Positions 39,945 through 51,226 of a stretch of 64,000 bases of DNA are shown in pieces. Under the pieces are notes generated by a model. It did not search any database and was not told where the DNA came from. It saw nothing but the letters and a program-made list of their open reading frames with translations. This DNA comes from Hirundichthys speculiger. Lineage: Eukaryota; Chordata; Actinopteri; Beloniformes; Exocoetidae. The position numbers were made by a program, and so were the translations under genes. Position 1 is the stretch's first letter. Each line of letters starts with the position of its first letter. The stretch covers positions 493,501 through 557,500 of the forward strand of contig JAGFBZ010000938.1 in assembly GCA_018398805.1 (NCBI GenBank), given 5' to 3'.

Positions 39945-40345
39945 ACTTCAAATGTACATGGCCCTATGTGAGAAGTAATTGCATCCCTTGTTAAACTGGC
40001 CACAGCCAGGCTTGATTACTGCAGACCTGTCAAATCAAGAGATCACTGAAATACAAGAAGATCCCAAAATGAAAGACATCATGCCACGATCCAAAGAAAT
40101 TCAGAAACAGATGAGAAACCAATCTCAGTCCGATTGAGATTCTGTAGGTAGACCTTAAATAGGTGGTTTGTGCTCAGAAACTCTCCACTGTGGCTGAACT
40201 GAAACTATTCTGCAAAGAGGCCAAAATTCCTCCCCAGCGATGTGAAAGACAGTTATCGTAAATGCTTGATTGCAGTTGTTGCTGCTAAGGGTGGAACAAC
40301 CAGTTATTAAGGTTGGGGGCAATTACCTTTTCTGATAAACTGAAA
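39945..40345 (+). mobile_element. Deleted Tc1/mariner relic
   Basis: The start CCCTATGTGAGAAGTAATTG and the end part AAAATTCCTCCCCAGCGATG then CTTGATTGCAGTTGTTGCTG (reading KCLIAVVAAKGGTTSY, stop) match the two ends of a fish Tc1-type transposase gene, whose last residues are of the form IAVVAAKGG.TSY. The middle of the enzyme is missing. Confidence 0.6.
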
Positions 40346-41020
40346 GTTATTGTTTTGGTCCCAACCACCTTAATAAGTTAATCAATTTTATGTTGGCCTC
40401 CAGTACAACTATGAGAAACCTCAGAGTTATTTTCGATCAGGATATGTATATACAGCATATTAATCAGGTTTGTAAGACAGTATTTTTTTTCACCTCTGTG
40501 ATATCGCCAAGATTAGGAGCATCCTCCCAGGGTGATGCTGAAAAACTGAGCCGTGTGTTTGTCACTTCTAGACTGGATTATTGTAATGCATCATTAGCAG
40601 GATGTCTGAATAATTCCCTGAATAGCCTCCAGCCGATCCAAAATGCAGCAGCATGAGTTCTGACATGAATCAGTGGAGAGATCAGACACCTTTACGATGG
40701 AACCAGCCACCAGTTTGGGTTCAAGAGGTCGACACCACCTCCATCTTTAAAACTAAACTCAAAATGTTTCTGTTTAGTGAAGCCTATCCTTAGTATAAAC
40801 AGTGGTGCATTAGAGCTACAGTTAAAGGAATGGCTGAAGACAAGACTAGAGTAGCTCGTCTTAATCATAGCCAGGTCATATCTATGCTGCTATAGGTCTA
40901 CGCTGCAGGGGGACGCCAACATGATCTGCTGAGCGGTGTTGTCTCCCTCTCTTCTCTTCCCCCCTTTCCTCATCTTCCTTCTCCTGTATCCATAATTAAT
41001 TAGAAGAACCTCATAATGTA

Positions 41021-42609
41021 CAGAGCCTTGCGAAAGTATTCGGTCCCCTTGAACTTTTTTTAACCTTTTGCCACATTTCAGGCTTCAAACATAAAGATAT
41101 AAAATTTTAATGTTTTTGTCATGAATCAACAACAAGTGGGACACAATTGTGAAGTGGAATGAAATTTATTGGATATTTTAAACTTCTTTAACAAAAATAA
41201 AACTGAAAAGTGGGATGTGCAAGATTATTCTGCCCCCTTCGTTAATACTCTGCAGCGCCACCTTCTGCTGCAGTTCCAGCTCCAGTCTCTTGGGGTTTGT
41301 CTCTATCAGTTTAACTCATCCAGAGACTAAATTCTGGTCCGTTCTTCCTGTAAAACAGCTGGAGCTCAGTGAGGTTGGATGGAGAGCGTTTGTGAACAGC
41401 AGTCTTCAGCTCTTTCCACAGATTCTGGACTGGATTCAGGTCTGGACTTTGACTTGGCCGTTCTAACACCTGGATACGTTTATTTGTGAACCGTTCCATT
41501 GTAGATTTGTCTTCATGTTTTGGATCATTGTCCTGTTGGAAGATAAATCTCCGTCCCAGTCTCAGGTCTTCTGCAGACTCCAACAGGTTTTCTCCCAGAA
41601 TGCTCCTGTATTTGGCTCCATCCATCTTCCCATCAGCTTTAACCATCTTCCCTGTCCCTGCTGAAGAAAAGCAGGCCCAGACCATGATGCTGCCACCACC
41701 ATGTTTGACAGTGGGGATGGTGTGTTCAGGGTGATCAGCTGTGTTGATTTTACTCTAAACATATTGTTTTGCAAAAAGTTAGATTTTGGTTTCATCTGGC
41801 CAGAGCTCCTTCTTCCACATGTTTGGTGTCTCCAGGTGGCTTGTAGCAAACTTTAAACAAGACCTTTTATGGATATCTTTGAGAAATGTCTCTCTTCTTG
41901 CCACTCTTCCATAAAGGCCAGATGTGTCCAGTGTAGGACTGATTGTTGTCCTCTGGACAGACTGTCCCACCTCAGCTGTAGCTCAGTTCATCCAGAGTGA
42001 TCATGGGCCTCTTGGCTGCATCTCTGATCAGTCTTCTCCTTGTTCCAGATGAAAGTTTAGAGGGATGGCCGGGTCTTGGTAGATCTGCAGTGGTCTGATA
42101 CTCCTTCCATTTCAGTCTGGTTGCTGCTCAGTGCTCCTTGAGATGTTTAAAGCTTGGAAATCTTTTTGTATCCACATCCAGCTTTAAACTTCTCCACAAC
42201 AGTATCTGGGACCTGCCTGGTGTGTTCCCATGATGCTCTCTGAGCTTTAACCAGAACCCCGAGACGATCACAGAGCAGGTGCATTGATTCCACACAGGTG
42301 GATTCTATTGATCATCATCAGTCATTCAGGACAACATTGGATCATTCAGAGATCAATACTGAACTTCTGGACTCAGTTTGCTGCTCTGAAAGTAAAGGGG
42401 ACCAATAATATTGCACGCCTCACTTTACAGTTTTTTATTTGTTAAAAAAGTTTAACATATCCAAAATATTTAATTCCACTTCACGATTGTGTCACACTTG
42501 TTGTTGATTCTTGACAAAAAATTGAAATTTTATATCTTTATGTTTGAAGCCTGAAATGTGGCAAAAGGTTGAAAAGTTCAAAGGGGGCGAATACTTTTGC
42601 AAGGCACTG
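41021..42609 (-). mobile_element. Tc1-like transposon inserted in LINE copy 4
   Basis: Long inverted repeats (left CAGAGCCTTGCGAAAGTATT, right reading inward CAGTGCCTTGCAAAAGTATT, similar for about 150 bp) lie between TA dinucleotides (41019-41020 and 42610-42611). The minus strand carries a broken transposase: LWPDETKI near 41785, [18 protein letters not shown] near 41530 and SQSPDLNPVQNLWKELKTAV near 41400, the three regions of the DD34E catalytic triad. Each piece lies in a different frame, so the copy is dead. Confidence 0.85.
41311..41970 (-). pseudogene. Tc1 transposase, frameshifted (in 41021-42609)
   Basis: Three overlapping frames on the minus strand hold successive pieces of one Tc1-family transposase: the first catalytic Asp in PDETK, the second in QQDNDPK and the Glu-equivalent position in NPVQNLW, where the usual Glu (IEHLW) is replaced by Gln. 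The N-terminal paired-like DNA-binding half is largely unrecognisable. The missing Glu and the frameshifts both argue against activity. Confidence 0.75.
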
Positions 42610-43289
42610 TAAATACGTCTTATTGTTCCTGTACCTTTTTGTGCTTTTTCTTCTCTGTGTATGTTTGAAAGGTCAGAGTTTCCAGAGCTACATACTAACC
42701 TGCAGTTCCACCCTCTGACCATCCCAGCGTTTACCTCCACCTGTTTACCTCCACCTGTTTACCTCCACCTGTCTATGTGGATGTCAGCTAACATGCTAAC
42801 CAGCAGTCTGACCCTCTGACCACCTCAGTGTTGCTGCCTACATCTGTTTATACCATCATTTCTGTAGTGCATGTACTAACAATGTATCAGGTCATAATAT
42901 ATGAACATAGAACTATTATATATATATATATGTGTGTCCTTCTCTCTCTGTCCTCCATCCTCTTTATTCTGTGTCCCTCCTCTTTTCTTCCTTTACCCAG
43001 CTGGTCTTCAGAAGGAAGGTTCCCCCTCATGATCCAGGTCCTACTCATGGTTTCATCCTCTTACAGGGGAGTTTTTCCTTTTCACTGTTTGGCTTAAAGC
43101 TTTTTCTCCCACAAGGGGATTTTTTTTTTTAATTTTTTTTTTACTTGCCATTGGTTCTTTAATTAAGATTTGATAATATTAGCTATAGTTAATGATATTT
43201 CTTCAGGGATTATGCTCTGGGTCTCTGAAGAGACAATTTGTACTGTAACAGAAGCTGCAAAAATAAAGTTGAACTGAATTGGAATCATT

Positions 43290-43680
43290 CACTTTATATG
43301 ATCCATCAAATGGTGAAAAGCGTGCAGAAAATGATGCTCTACTACTCTATTTAAAAAGCCCTGACTCAAATATGTTTAGGGTCACAGTATTTTTAGGGTC
43401 ATTGTCCACCTGCCATGTGAAGCAGTGTCACATCTGTTTTTGGTTGACAGCTGAGCTGGAACCAGCAGAGAGTATCGCCCTGTACACCTCCAAATGTATC
43501 TCGCTACTTCTATCAGCAGTCACATCATCAAATCTGTTCCATTTACAGCCAAACATGCCCATGATCATGAGCTGTTGCTCCTCCATACTTTCTCTTAACA
43601 TCATTTTGATGCAAGTTTATTTTGGTTTCATCTGTCCCAAGAATCTGATCCTAGAACTTTAATTTTCTTTTTTTTAGAAG
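43290..43680 (-). pseudogene. Tc1-like transposase fragment
   Basis: The minus strand reads W(D)R.NQNKLASK and, in the neighbouring frame, DETKINLHQNDVKRKYGG near 43610, with FTWQVDNDPKN-like text near 43400. These are the first and second catalytic Asp regions of a fish Tc1 family. No inverted-repeat ends were found. Confidence 0.55.
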
Positions 43681-43854
43681 TTTAAGGGAAAAGTCTCATC
43701 TCTCTGCTCTGTTCTTGAACGTCACCAGTGATTGGCACCTTGTTGTGAAGTCTCTGTATTTGCATCCTTGAGTATTCTTGACCTCTTTTATTGTGGATTT
43801 CCAGATCTTCTGATGTTTTTAGCTCACCAGTGATTTCTTTTGTCATTTAAGAAT

Positions 43855-44080
43855 ACAATTCAGTTGAACTCAATACAAAACACTTTACTTGTCATGTCAA
43901 AAAAATAATCTCAGGGTACTTTACGCAGAAAGCATTCTATGTTTAGAGTTAACATAATTTATAAAGATAAATATAATTAATTTAGTCCAAATTATGTTAC
44001 AATTAAGTCCAATTAACTGTAAGTCATGGATAATCCAATGAATTCCAATTGATAATAATTTTATGTAATGCCAGTTCATT
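43855..44080. repeat. LINE-type 3' end, possible distant relative of family A
   Basis: TACAATTCAGTTGAACTCAA and CAGGGTACTTTACGCAGAAA recall the end of family A in reverse but differ too much to be the same subfamily. Followed by an A-run at 44082-44100. Confidence 0.35.
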
Positions 44081-44107
44081 CAAAAAAAAAAAAAAAAAAA
44101 GTCCACA

Positions 44108-44280
44108 CAGCACAGGTGGTTAGCATTGTTGCTTCACAGCAAGAAGGTTCCTGGTTTGAGTTTCCTATTTTCTGTGTGGAGTTTGCATGTTGTCCCTGAG
44201 CTGGTTTGGGTCCATCTCATGAGTGTGTGGTTGTTTGTTGTGTTTGTTGTGTTGGTGGGTTGGTCCAGGACTTTGCCTTA
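44108..44280 (+). repeat. tRNA-derived SINE head (old copy)
   Basis: CACAGGTGGTTAGCATTGTT and CAGCAAGAAGGTTCCTGGTT followed by TGAGTTTCC contain A-box-like and B-box-like elements of a common fish SINE. It is diverged and ends in a G-run. Confidence 0.5.
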
Positions 44281-44285
44281 CGTCC

Positions 44286-44304
44286 GGGGGGGGGGGGGGG
44301 GGGG
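44286..44304. repeat. G19 run
   Basis: Nineteen consecutive G; possible G-quadruplex. Confidence 0.95.
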
Positions 44305-44583
44305 AGGACTAGCTCATGAGCCCAACAGATTGTACTGAATCTTCACTTTGGTGCAATTCCTGATCCTGAGCACGAACGGAGGTGACAGCTGAGAACTAAA
44401 AGACAAAAAAAGAAATGAAAATCAAACACAATCAGACTCAGGGAGGACAACTGTTTGCAGGTCTGAATAACAAGGAAGAAGCACGTTAATAATGACATAT
44501 GCAGGCAAGAAGAAAATACACCTGTCATCAGTGACATTTTAAGCCAAATCTTAAAAGGCAGAGATGATGTCTTTGTCCCTAGC

Positions 44584-44620
44584 ACTAACTGGGCTAACTG
44601 GGCTAACTGGGCTAACTGGG
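44584..44620. repeat. Tandem repeat, unit CTAACTGGG
   Basis: Four copies of GCTAACTGG(G). Confidence 0.9.
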
Positions 44621-44675
44621 AGCAGGTTCCTGTTGTGGAAAAACATAATATATACTTCTGTATTAATTCTGCCAC

Positions 44676-44870
44676 AGCCGCCCCGGTGGTGCAGTGGTTA
44701 GGGCAGGCGGCCATATACAGAGGCTACAGTCCTCGTGAGGGTGGTCGTGAGTTCGATTCCCGGCTCGGCGACTCTTTCCCGCGTGTCTTCCCCATTCTCT
44801 CTGCCCCCCTTCCTGTCTCTCAACTTTCAATAAAGGCCACTAGAGCCAAAAAAATCTTAAAAAAAAAAAA
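44676..44870 (+). mobile_element. tRNA-derived SINE, young, with 11-bp target duplication
   Basis: A 195-bp insertion is flanked by AATTCTGCCAC on both sides (44665-44675 and 44871-44881). The head has an A box (CAGTGGTTAGGGCAGG) and a B box (GAGTTCGATTCCC) for RNA polymerase III. The body ends with AATAAAGGCCAC and an A-tail of about 14. The exact duplication and intact boxes point to a recent insertion mobilised by a LINE. Confidence 0.92.
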
Positions 44871-45340
44871 AATTCTGCCACCACGTGACTAATATTTCTA
44901 AGCAATAGAATAAAGACTTGGCAATGATGAGATTTTAGTGACTTTTAATATCCGTTGCATACAGATTTGGACAATTGTGCACAGGCTCATTGGGCCCAAT
45001 TGTATTGCACTTTGTCTCTTCTTCTGTCTTTTTGTACGTTGTCGTTTATTATGATTGTGCAGTATTCCCTTTGTCTGAGCCAAATTTACCACAAAGGAGA
45101 CAAAATGACTTTGACTCAGGGGTCATACAAACACCCTCTCTGACAAGAAAGGTAGATAAGTGACAAAGGACCACAGGATTGGCATGAGAAAACTGTTTTT
45201 ACAGAGCAGGAAAGAGATTATTAGACAAAATATAAGTGTCACAAGCAGCATGGCCTTGCAGCTCTGTGCAGGACAACAGTGAAGTGATGTTTCAGCCATC
45301 ATATTCTGTCTAGGAGCAAGAACTCTAAATATATACATTC

Positions 45341-45381
45341 ATAGATATAGATATAGATAGATATAGATATAGATATAGATA
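45341..45381. repeat. (ATAGAT)n microsatellite
   Basis: About six units with small variants. Confidence 0.9.
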
Positions 45382-45419
45382 CATAAAATCATAGATACAT
45401 TTTAAAGTCATACATGAAA

Positions 45420-45975
45420 TACATGAAATAACTGATAACTGAAGGCTCTGCCTCTGAATTTTACTTCTGGAAAGTCGAGGAACCATAAAAAAGCCTGCAA
45501 TTTGAGAGCAAAGTGCTGCATTTAGATGGTATGATAACTGTTGATTTGACCACAGCTAAGGTTTGAGCTATCTTTCTTTTATGTGCTTGTTGTTGTTTTT
45601 TAAGCCTAATGATGGCCACCTTCACTTTCATTGAGATCTCCTCAGTCTTCATGTTGGTAACTCCAGTCAATTAGTTGCTAAATTCCAACTCAATACCTGA
45701 TATCATCTCCAAACCTTCTGTCTGCTTCGTTTGTCTTGAAGTAACGAGGGAGTGGACAACACTGGGTTGTTTTAGCTGCTGGAAATTGAGGTGCTTTGCT
45801 TAAAACTGCTGTAATTCCTAAACGGTAAAGGCCATATTTTTGTGAAACCTCTTATATAACAGTTGGAAGTCTACACTTTGATCATATCTATATTGTTTTA
45901 TTTCAAATCAGTTTTGGTGGTGTATGAAAGTAAAATGACCTGTCATTGTTTTAATACTTCTGGACCTCTCTGTAA
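45420..45975 (-). mobile_element. Tc1-like relic (antisense)
   Basis: The phrases GCTGTAATTCCTAAACGGTA, CTACACTTTGATCATATCTA and TACTTCTGGACCTCTCTGTA correspond to the 3' end of a fish Tc1 element as I remember it. The preceding part (ACCTTCACTTTCATTGAGAT) would encode the start of the transposase on the minus strand. The other end was not located. Confidence 0.4.
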
Positions 45976-46139
45976 ATGACAACATTTAATATTATCTCTG
46001 AACTGGAAAATCCTGCAGTTTTGAAAAAGAAAAGATGACCCTTTTTACCCAACATTGCACAGTTAAACTGCTTTTTGCACCGGAGTCAGTTTCTCAATCC
46101 CTTATGTGAAAGAAATATTGGTTGGAGCAGTACTGTAAA

Positions 46140-46163
46140 AAAAAAAAAAAAAAAAAAAAAAAA
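46140..46163. repeat. Poly(A) run
   Basis: About 24 consecutive A; no retroposon body was recognised next to it. Confidence 0.85.
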
Positions 46164-48000
46164 TCACAAGCAGCACCTGAGTCATATTATCTGAAATGAA
46201 CAAACTTCACACTTAAAGCTGCAATGAAAAGAGAGACAACCACTAATTTAACAGCTTTAATGCGTCTTCACCTCAATATGTCTTTTACATTTTTGTGGCT
46301 GGTTGTAAAATGCAGTTCATGCATTATGGTATATCTAAACAGGCAGAAGCTATCAACCATGCAAATGTAAAGCAACACTTACATCTCTGTTTTCTTTGTT
46401 GTGTTGTTGTTTGTTGCCGTGTTCCTCGTGATCCCTGCTAAAGCCTGGCCCCAGGCTGCTCTTTACGATGAACACTGCAGTGTATAATGAGATCCTGAGT
46501 GATAATAATTCTTGTCTGGGTCAAGCGTCAGAATCCTCAAGATATCTGAAGCTCTGCCAAGGCTACATAATTTCCTCCTTTGTGTGCAGAAATTGAATTT
46601 GATGTAATTTAATGTGCACTGACAAGAAATGAAATCGTGTTAACAGGGAATCATTGGCCTTTCACGCTTTACTCTGTTTATTGCTTACAGTTTGCTCTCT
46701 TTCAGGCTCTTTGAGAGTCAGAGGCTCCTGCTATCTGGATCCTATTTATAGAGCAGAAATTATAGATTTCACACAGAGAACATACGTAAACTACAGCAGT
46801 AGTTGTACAGTAGCAAAGACATGTATACTACAGCAGGAAAATGTCACACTTACCCAACATCTAAAAGTAAAACTGCTCTAGTTGTTTAAATAATCAGTAG
46901 CCTGATCTGTCATTTTAACTTGAAGTGCCACAGGACAGTGCTTCTTTCCATCACACTTCTTGTGTGATCACAGTGCCACTGTCTGGTCTGGGAGCAGAAA
47001 TACAACAGCTGGGGAAATCCACTACTCACTTGCTCCTTCTTTTCTTTTCCAAACGTTCATAATCACTTCTCCTCAAAGCACATGTTTAAAGGAGCATTCT
47101 GTAGATCTGAATGGAAAAATGTGTCCCTTCTCTCTCTCTAAGCTGAAAAAGTTACTGACAGAAGGAAGACGAGTGCACAAACCTGAGAAAGTTAGCCATT
47201 AACATGCCTCTGTCTTGAGAATAAGTTAGGCTGCCGTTCTGACTGTACAACCTTTGCCCAGAAAGTTCTTTGTTATTACAGCAGGAGCGGAAGAGGAAGG
47301 TAAAATCATAAGTCAGGACTTACTGGCACCAGTGCTGTCTGCTATCTTGCTCTCTGCAGGTAAGCCTTTTTTCTGTTTCAGGGATGGATTTTTTTCCTAT
47401 TATTTTACATTTTGTGTCATCTGGGTTCCTGCGAGTGTGTCGGCTGTCGTCATTTTGCGTATGCTGCAGTCATATGACCTCACTGGTATACTAAAACTCT
47501 AGAGCTGGTTTGTCGTTTTCAACTATATTTTTGGAAAGAAAGAAAAGATAAAAACTAACTGTTGTGCCTCAACTCTTGTAGTACAGATGAAAACAGAACA
47601 TGCGTATTTAAGCTCTATTTAAAGTTAATTAGTAAACTATTTCTGAACTATAATCACGAGAGTCACTGAAGTCGTGGCAGGCCAGCTCCTGGACGTCATG
47701 TGACTTTGTGACAGAAAGGACTTCAGTGTTTGAATGATGGCCTTAAGAACATTTCTAATGTTTCCTCCCCTAATCCACTAGACAGAGATTTGTCTTGAAG
47801 GGGCTTTTTGTTGGTGTCCTATTTACACATTCATTAGATGGATGGGGATAAAAAGAAAGGGTTTACATTATGTTTCTTGCAACCACTTCAAGGTTATAAC
47901 TAAATCAGCTATTTATTGTTTCAAACAAATGTCAAGAGTTGTAGAGGTGATGTCCAGAGGAGATTTGGAGAAGTTCATCCAGCCTTCATCTCCAGCAGAT
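46164..48000. other. Intergenic, no recognisable feature
   Basis: Short open frames at 46654-46881, 46960-47202 and 47842-48042 were examined. None resembles a known protein. Confidence 0.4.
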
Positions 48001-48189
48001 TTGACAGCTCCAGCTCACCCAGAACACGACCGGGACAGCTGATCCTCCCACTGAAGAAACTTTAAATAATCCATAAATAATGAGGGGCCATTACATTTCT
48101 GATCTTCTTGTAGAATAAGAACCAAGTAGATCTCTGAGATCTCCAGGAGGCAGTCAGCTGGTTTAATCTCCAGTTAGAACCAAACAAGG

Positions 48190-48500
48190 TGAAAAGACAT
48201 TTAGCTGTAATGCAGATGGAGTAAACTTCCTGTTGATGTTAAATTTGCTCCAATTCTTGACACTTTTAAAGTTAAACTGGAAACTCTCCTGTTTCCATGT
48301 GTCTTTGTTTAACCTGTTTAATTTAAATTGTTAAATCACATAATTTGTTACTTATCAAAATCTAGTTTTATTATTTTTTTTGTCTAAAACTATTTTTTTT
48401 GTGGTTTTCTTATTATGCTGTTTTCTTTTTCATCTTAACATCTTTATAAAGCACTTTGAGCTGCTGTTTGTGTATGAGATGAGCTGGACAAATAAACTTG
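48190..48500 (+). pseudogene. LINE RT C-terminus and 3' end
   Basis: The plus strand reads KLPVDVKFAPILDTFKVKLE and TLLFPCVFV, stop, the end of a LINE reverse-transcriptase ORF. It is followed by TATAAAGCACTTTGAGCTGC and GGACAAATAAACTTG, the standard 3' end of that LINE type. Confidence 0.6.
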
Positions 48501-48626
48501 TCCATGATTCCTGAAGGGTGACAGCTTCTAATAACATTAATGATGATGACTTTGTCGTTCACGCCAACCACTTTGAAACAAGATAAATGGAAGGTTTGTT
48601 TAGGGCCAGCGAGGTGTGAAAATATA

Positions 48627-48852
48627 TACCGTATTTCCTCTGATAAAAGCTCCGTTGCCCCAGGAAGCTCCTCCCCCTCTTCCTATCAGTTTCACACGTG
48701 TTTCCAGTAAAATGCTTGCCGTTTTCCTCGAACAACCTCAGCAACTTTCAGCTTTAAAAGATCCTCTGTACGACCGTTTCTTAGACGACATATATGCAAT
48801 TACTGAATTTCCCTGAATTTCCCTCGGGATCAATAAAGTATCTATCTATCTA
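48627..48852. repeat. Mixed repeat: element end plus LINE tail with (TATC)n
   Basis: ACCGTATTTCCTCTGATAAA resembles the termini of the 5488-6210 element. At 48805-48852, TTCCCTCGGGATCAATAAAG followed by (TATC)n is a LINE 3' tail. Confidence 0.45.
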
Positions 48853-49436
48853 CTGCCTGTCTCCTGTTATAACTATATTGTAGCATAACGTTGGAGGACG
48901 TGGGGAAGCAAACTGAGAAAAAACCACCTTAAACCGCAGAGTAACGTGTTGATTTTGACAGTGACAGCAGCGAAAAAAGTAGTTATAGCTTAATAATAAC
49001 CAAAAAGCACTTGAGATTTTAATGAACTAAGATGTATAAACAATGTAAGAATAATATCTGGAACTTTTGGGATGTTTATTAGGAGAAATGTGGTAACTGA
49101 GTGAGCTGTTCAGATGTGAAGGTACTGTGACATCTTCTCACAACATCATGCTGTATTTGCCAAACCTCGGATGTGGGCGTCACGAACCCGGATCACACGT
49201 CCCATGGGAGTGGGGTGGGGGGGTGGAGTTAAGATGCAAACTCCACCCCCTTAAAACCCAACTGCTGTGAACTGAGCTGAAAAGTCATGGTTGAACGAGA
49301 AACTTTATTTTAGCATCTGTGTGGTACTTTGAAAGACTTCATTAATACCTCAGCAAGTTCAAGTCAAGTCACGTGTAAAGTTTATTCCAGTTCTAGATTA
49401 AATAACCACAATGACTTCATGATTTTTTTTCCTCTA
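48853..49436. other. Upstream of the C1orf210-like gene
   Basis: Probable location of the promoter and a noncoding first exon. A good acceptor (TTTTTTTTCCTCTAG) ends at about 49437, 20 bp before the start codon. Nothing else was recognised. Confidence 0.4.
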
Positions 49437-49456
49437 GGTTTAGGATCGAACCAGAG

Positions 49457-50109
49457 ATGGGTCAGTGGAGCTGCAGCATCTTTCTGGTGATTTTCCTCTG
49501 CAAGGTTTTCATCAGAGATGCACGTTCTGCTGCTCTGTTTGAAAACGATGAGACCAAGAACCAGTTCAACAGTACTGGAGATGGAAGTGAGTAACAGAAG
49601 GAATATTTTCTTTACCAGTTCTTTACTGTTTACAACTAGGTGTGTTTCAGGAACTTTGTACTCTCTAACTCAGTTCACAGTCAGGCATTATGTTTTCTAT
49701 AATTAGATATATGTATTTTTCTCAGAGGCGAATATCCCAGATGAGGGTCCCAAACCGCTGCAGTGGTCCTACCTGGCAGCAGGACTGGGAACGGTCCTCA
49801 CCATCGCACTCCTCATCGCGCTGGTCGTCAAGTTTCGTGTTTTCCACCATTTCCTTGCGAGCTACAGACACTCTCCTGCTCCAGGAGGCCGACGGGTTCA
49901 GCCAGTACGGTCAGGAGGACGCGACCTTCCCCAGTGTGTCGGGCCAAATGGGAGTAGTGGGAGGGTCTCGGGGGGGGCTGGAAGAGGATGATGATGGCTT
50001 CATCGAGGATAACTATATCCAGACAGGTGAGAAGGAGAGGGCAGGTAGAGAAAGCCACGGTGACGAGGAGGAGGACAGCGACGATGAACTTCAGTTCACC
50101 ATTGGGTGA
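49457..50109 (+). CDS. C1orf210/TEMP-like type III endosomal membrane protein, with an apparent frameshift
   Basis: Coding exons are 49457-49586 (donor A|GTGAGT, phase 1) and 49736-50109 (acceptor TTTCTCAG). The product has a short hydrophobic N-terminus ([18 protein letters not shown]), an NST glycosylation site and one membrane helix ([20 protein letters not shown], about residues 58-79). Its cytoplasmic tail contains [19 protein letters not shown] and the conserved acidic [14 protein letters not shown]. Human C1orf210 has ASYRH and [12 protein letters not shown] at the same places and encodes an early-endosome protein with leucine-type sorting motifs. The helix and the acidic tail are in different frames: one extra C at about 49875 (TCT C CTG CTC) shifts the frame, and translation from exon 1 would stop at 49989-49991. 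It is either an assembly error or a real lesion. The gene lies tail to tail with tmem125, as neighbours in human. Confidence 0.8.
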
Positions 50110-50321
50110 AGATCTGAGGAGTTAAAATTTGTTAAAAGGAAAAATTCCTTTACAGGAAACATTTTCTTCATTTGGTCTAACACCACCAACGAGTTTTGAG
50201 TAAAACCAAACAATAATTTGGTCAGGCATTGATCTGATCTTCTCCCTCTTTTAGAATTTGATTTTGTAGCAAATATCAGATTTTCACATTACCCTTTTGA
50301 AAGGCTGCAAATCCTTTACAT

Positions 50322-51226
50322 GTATGGAGCCCCGTTTGGGTCATAATTCAATAAATAAATTAGTCTATTATTATGAAATACAGGCGCTTATTATTGTGAA
50401 ATATTTCCAATTATTATGAAATGAATGTTTATTATTATGAAATATTTCCCATTATTATGATAATGGATTCGTTTTTCATAAGAATGAGCTTTTACATAAT
50501 AATGGCTTTGTTTTTCATAAGAATGATTTGTGTGTCAATCACAGGCAGAGAGGGCGGAGCCATTTATGTGATTAGCTGCTCTTTCATTCAGGCATAAGCA
50601 ACAGAACAGTGAATATCGATAGTGGGCGAGAGGTGCAGTTATACTCCAGGCCAGTAGGAGGCAGAATGCACCTCAGTTTACGGTTAAAAGTTGACATCGA
50701 CTAAGAAACGTAGCGCGAAATGTAGGGAAAACTTGATTTTGAAGGCATGGCGACAGGAGAAAGATCATTTCCTGACTTACTCAGAGAGCTAGCCAACAGG
50801 CTCGATGTGAGTCCCCCACCAACTAGTCGATGTCAGAGCGTAGAATGGACGCTGCACGCTGATCAGCCAATGAGCGTGCAGGTCAACCACTGGCCCCGCC
50901 CACTGGCAAAATGTCATTATTATGTAAAAGCTCATTCTTATGAAAAACGAAGCAATTATGTAAAAACTCATTCTTAAATAAAAAAGCCATTCTGAAATAA
51001 ACTATTATGCATTAAACTAAGATTAAATAATATTAAAAATATATTTCATAATAATACACATATATTTCATAATAATGGGAAATATTTCATAATAATAACA
51101 TGTATTTCATTAAAAAAAATGAGAAACATTTTATAATAATAGATACGTATTTCCTAATAATAAACACCTGTATTTCATAATAATAGACTCATTTATTCAT
51201 TGAATTATGACCCAAATGGGGCTCCA
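50322..51226. mobile_element. Long-inverted-repeat element, about 0.9 kb
   Basis: The ends TATGGAGCCCCGTTTGGGTC and (reading inward) TATGGAGCCCCATTTGGGTC begin inverted repeats of about 200 bp made of TTATTATGAAATA-type subrepeats. TACATG flanks both sides and is a possible 6-bp target duplication. The unique centre (about 50545-50935) includes an ATG at 50747 encoding MATGERSFPDLLRELANRLD followed at once by a donor-like GTGAGT. This looks like the first exon of a lost gene of the autonomous parent. Superfamily not assigned. Confidence 0.8.
50350..50355 (+). promoter_or_regulatory. AATAAA within the element, first after the C1orf210-like stop
   Basis: No AATAAA occurs between the stop at 50109 and this site, which lies in the left inverted repeat of the 0.9-kb element. 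The gene may use it, or may use a non-canonical signal. Use is not shown by sequence. Confidence 0.35.

Larger units (their letters stand above)
40362..43278 (+). mobile_element. LINE family A, copy 4: sense, with RT C-terminus, split by a Tc1
   Basis: The plus strand encodes the end of a reverse-transcriptase ORF: TMRNLRVIFDQDMYIQHINQ, VFVTSRLDYCNASLAGCLNN and SLQPIQNAAA, then a stop and a shifted FKTKLK-like tail at 40745-40790. The 3' UTR follows and ends at about 43278 with GCTCTGGGTCTCTGAAGAGA and AAAATAAAGTTGAACTGAAT. This is the copy that identifies the antisense ends elsewhere in the window as LINE 3' UTRs. A complete 1.59-kb Tc1-type element (41021-42609) interrupts it. The ORF has stops, so it is inactive. 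Confidence 0.75.

Noticed and set aside
44676..44760. Possible tRNA gene (A and B boxes)
   Set aside because: It is the head of a SINE with a target duplication and A-tail; no cloverleaf acceptor stem closes.
46654..46881. 75-codon frame with a hydrophobic start resembling a secreted protein
   Set aside because: No known family, no supporting exons and surrounding noncoding sequence; probably chance.
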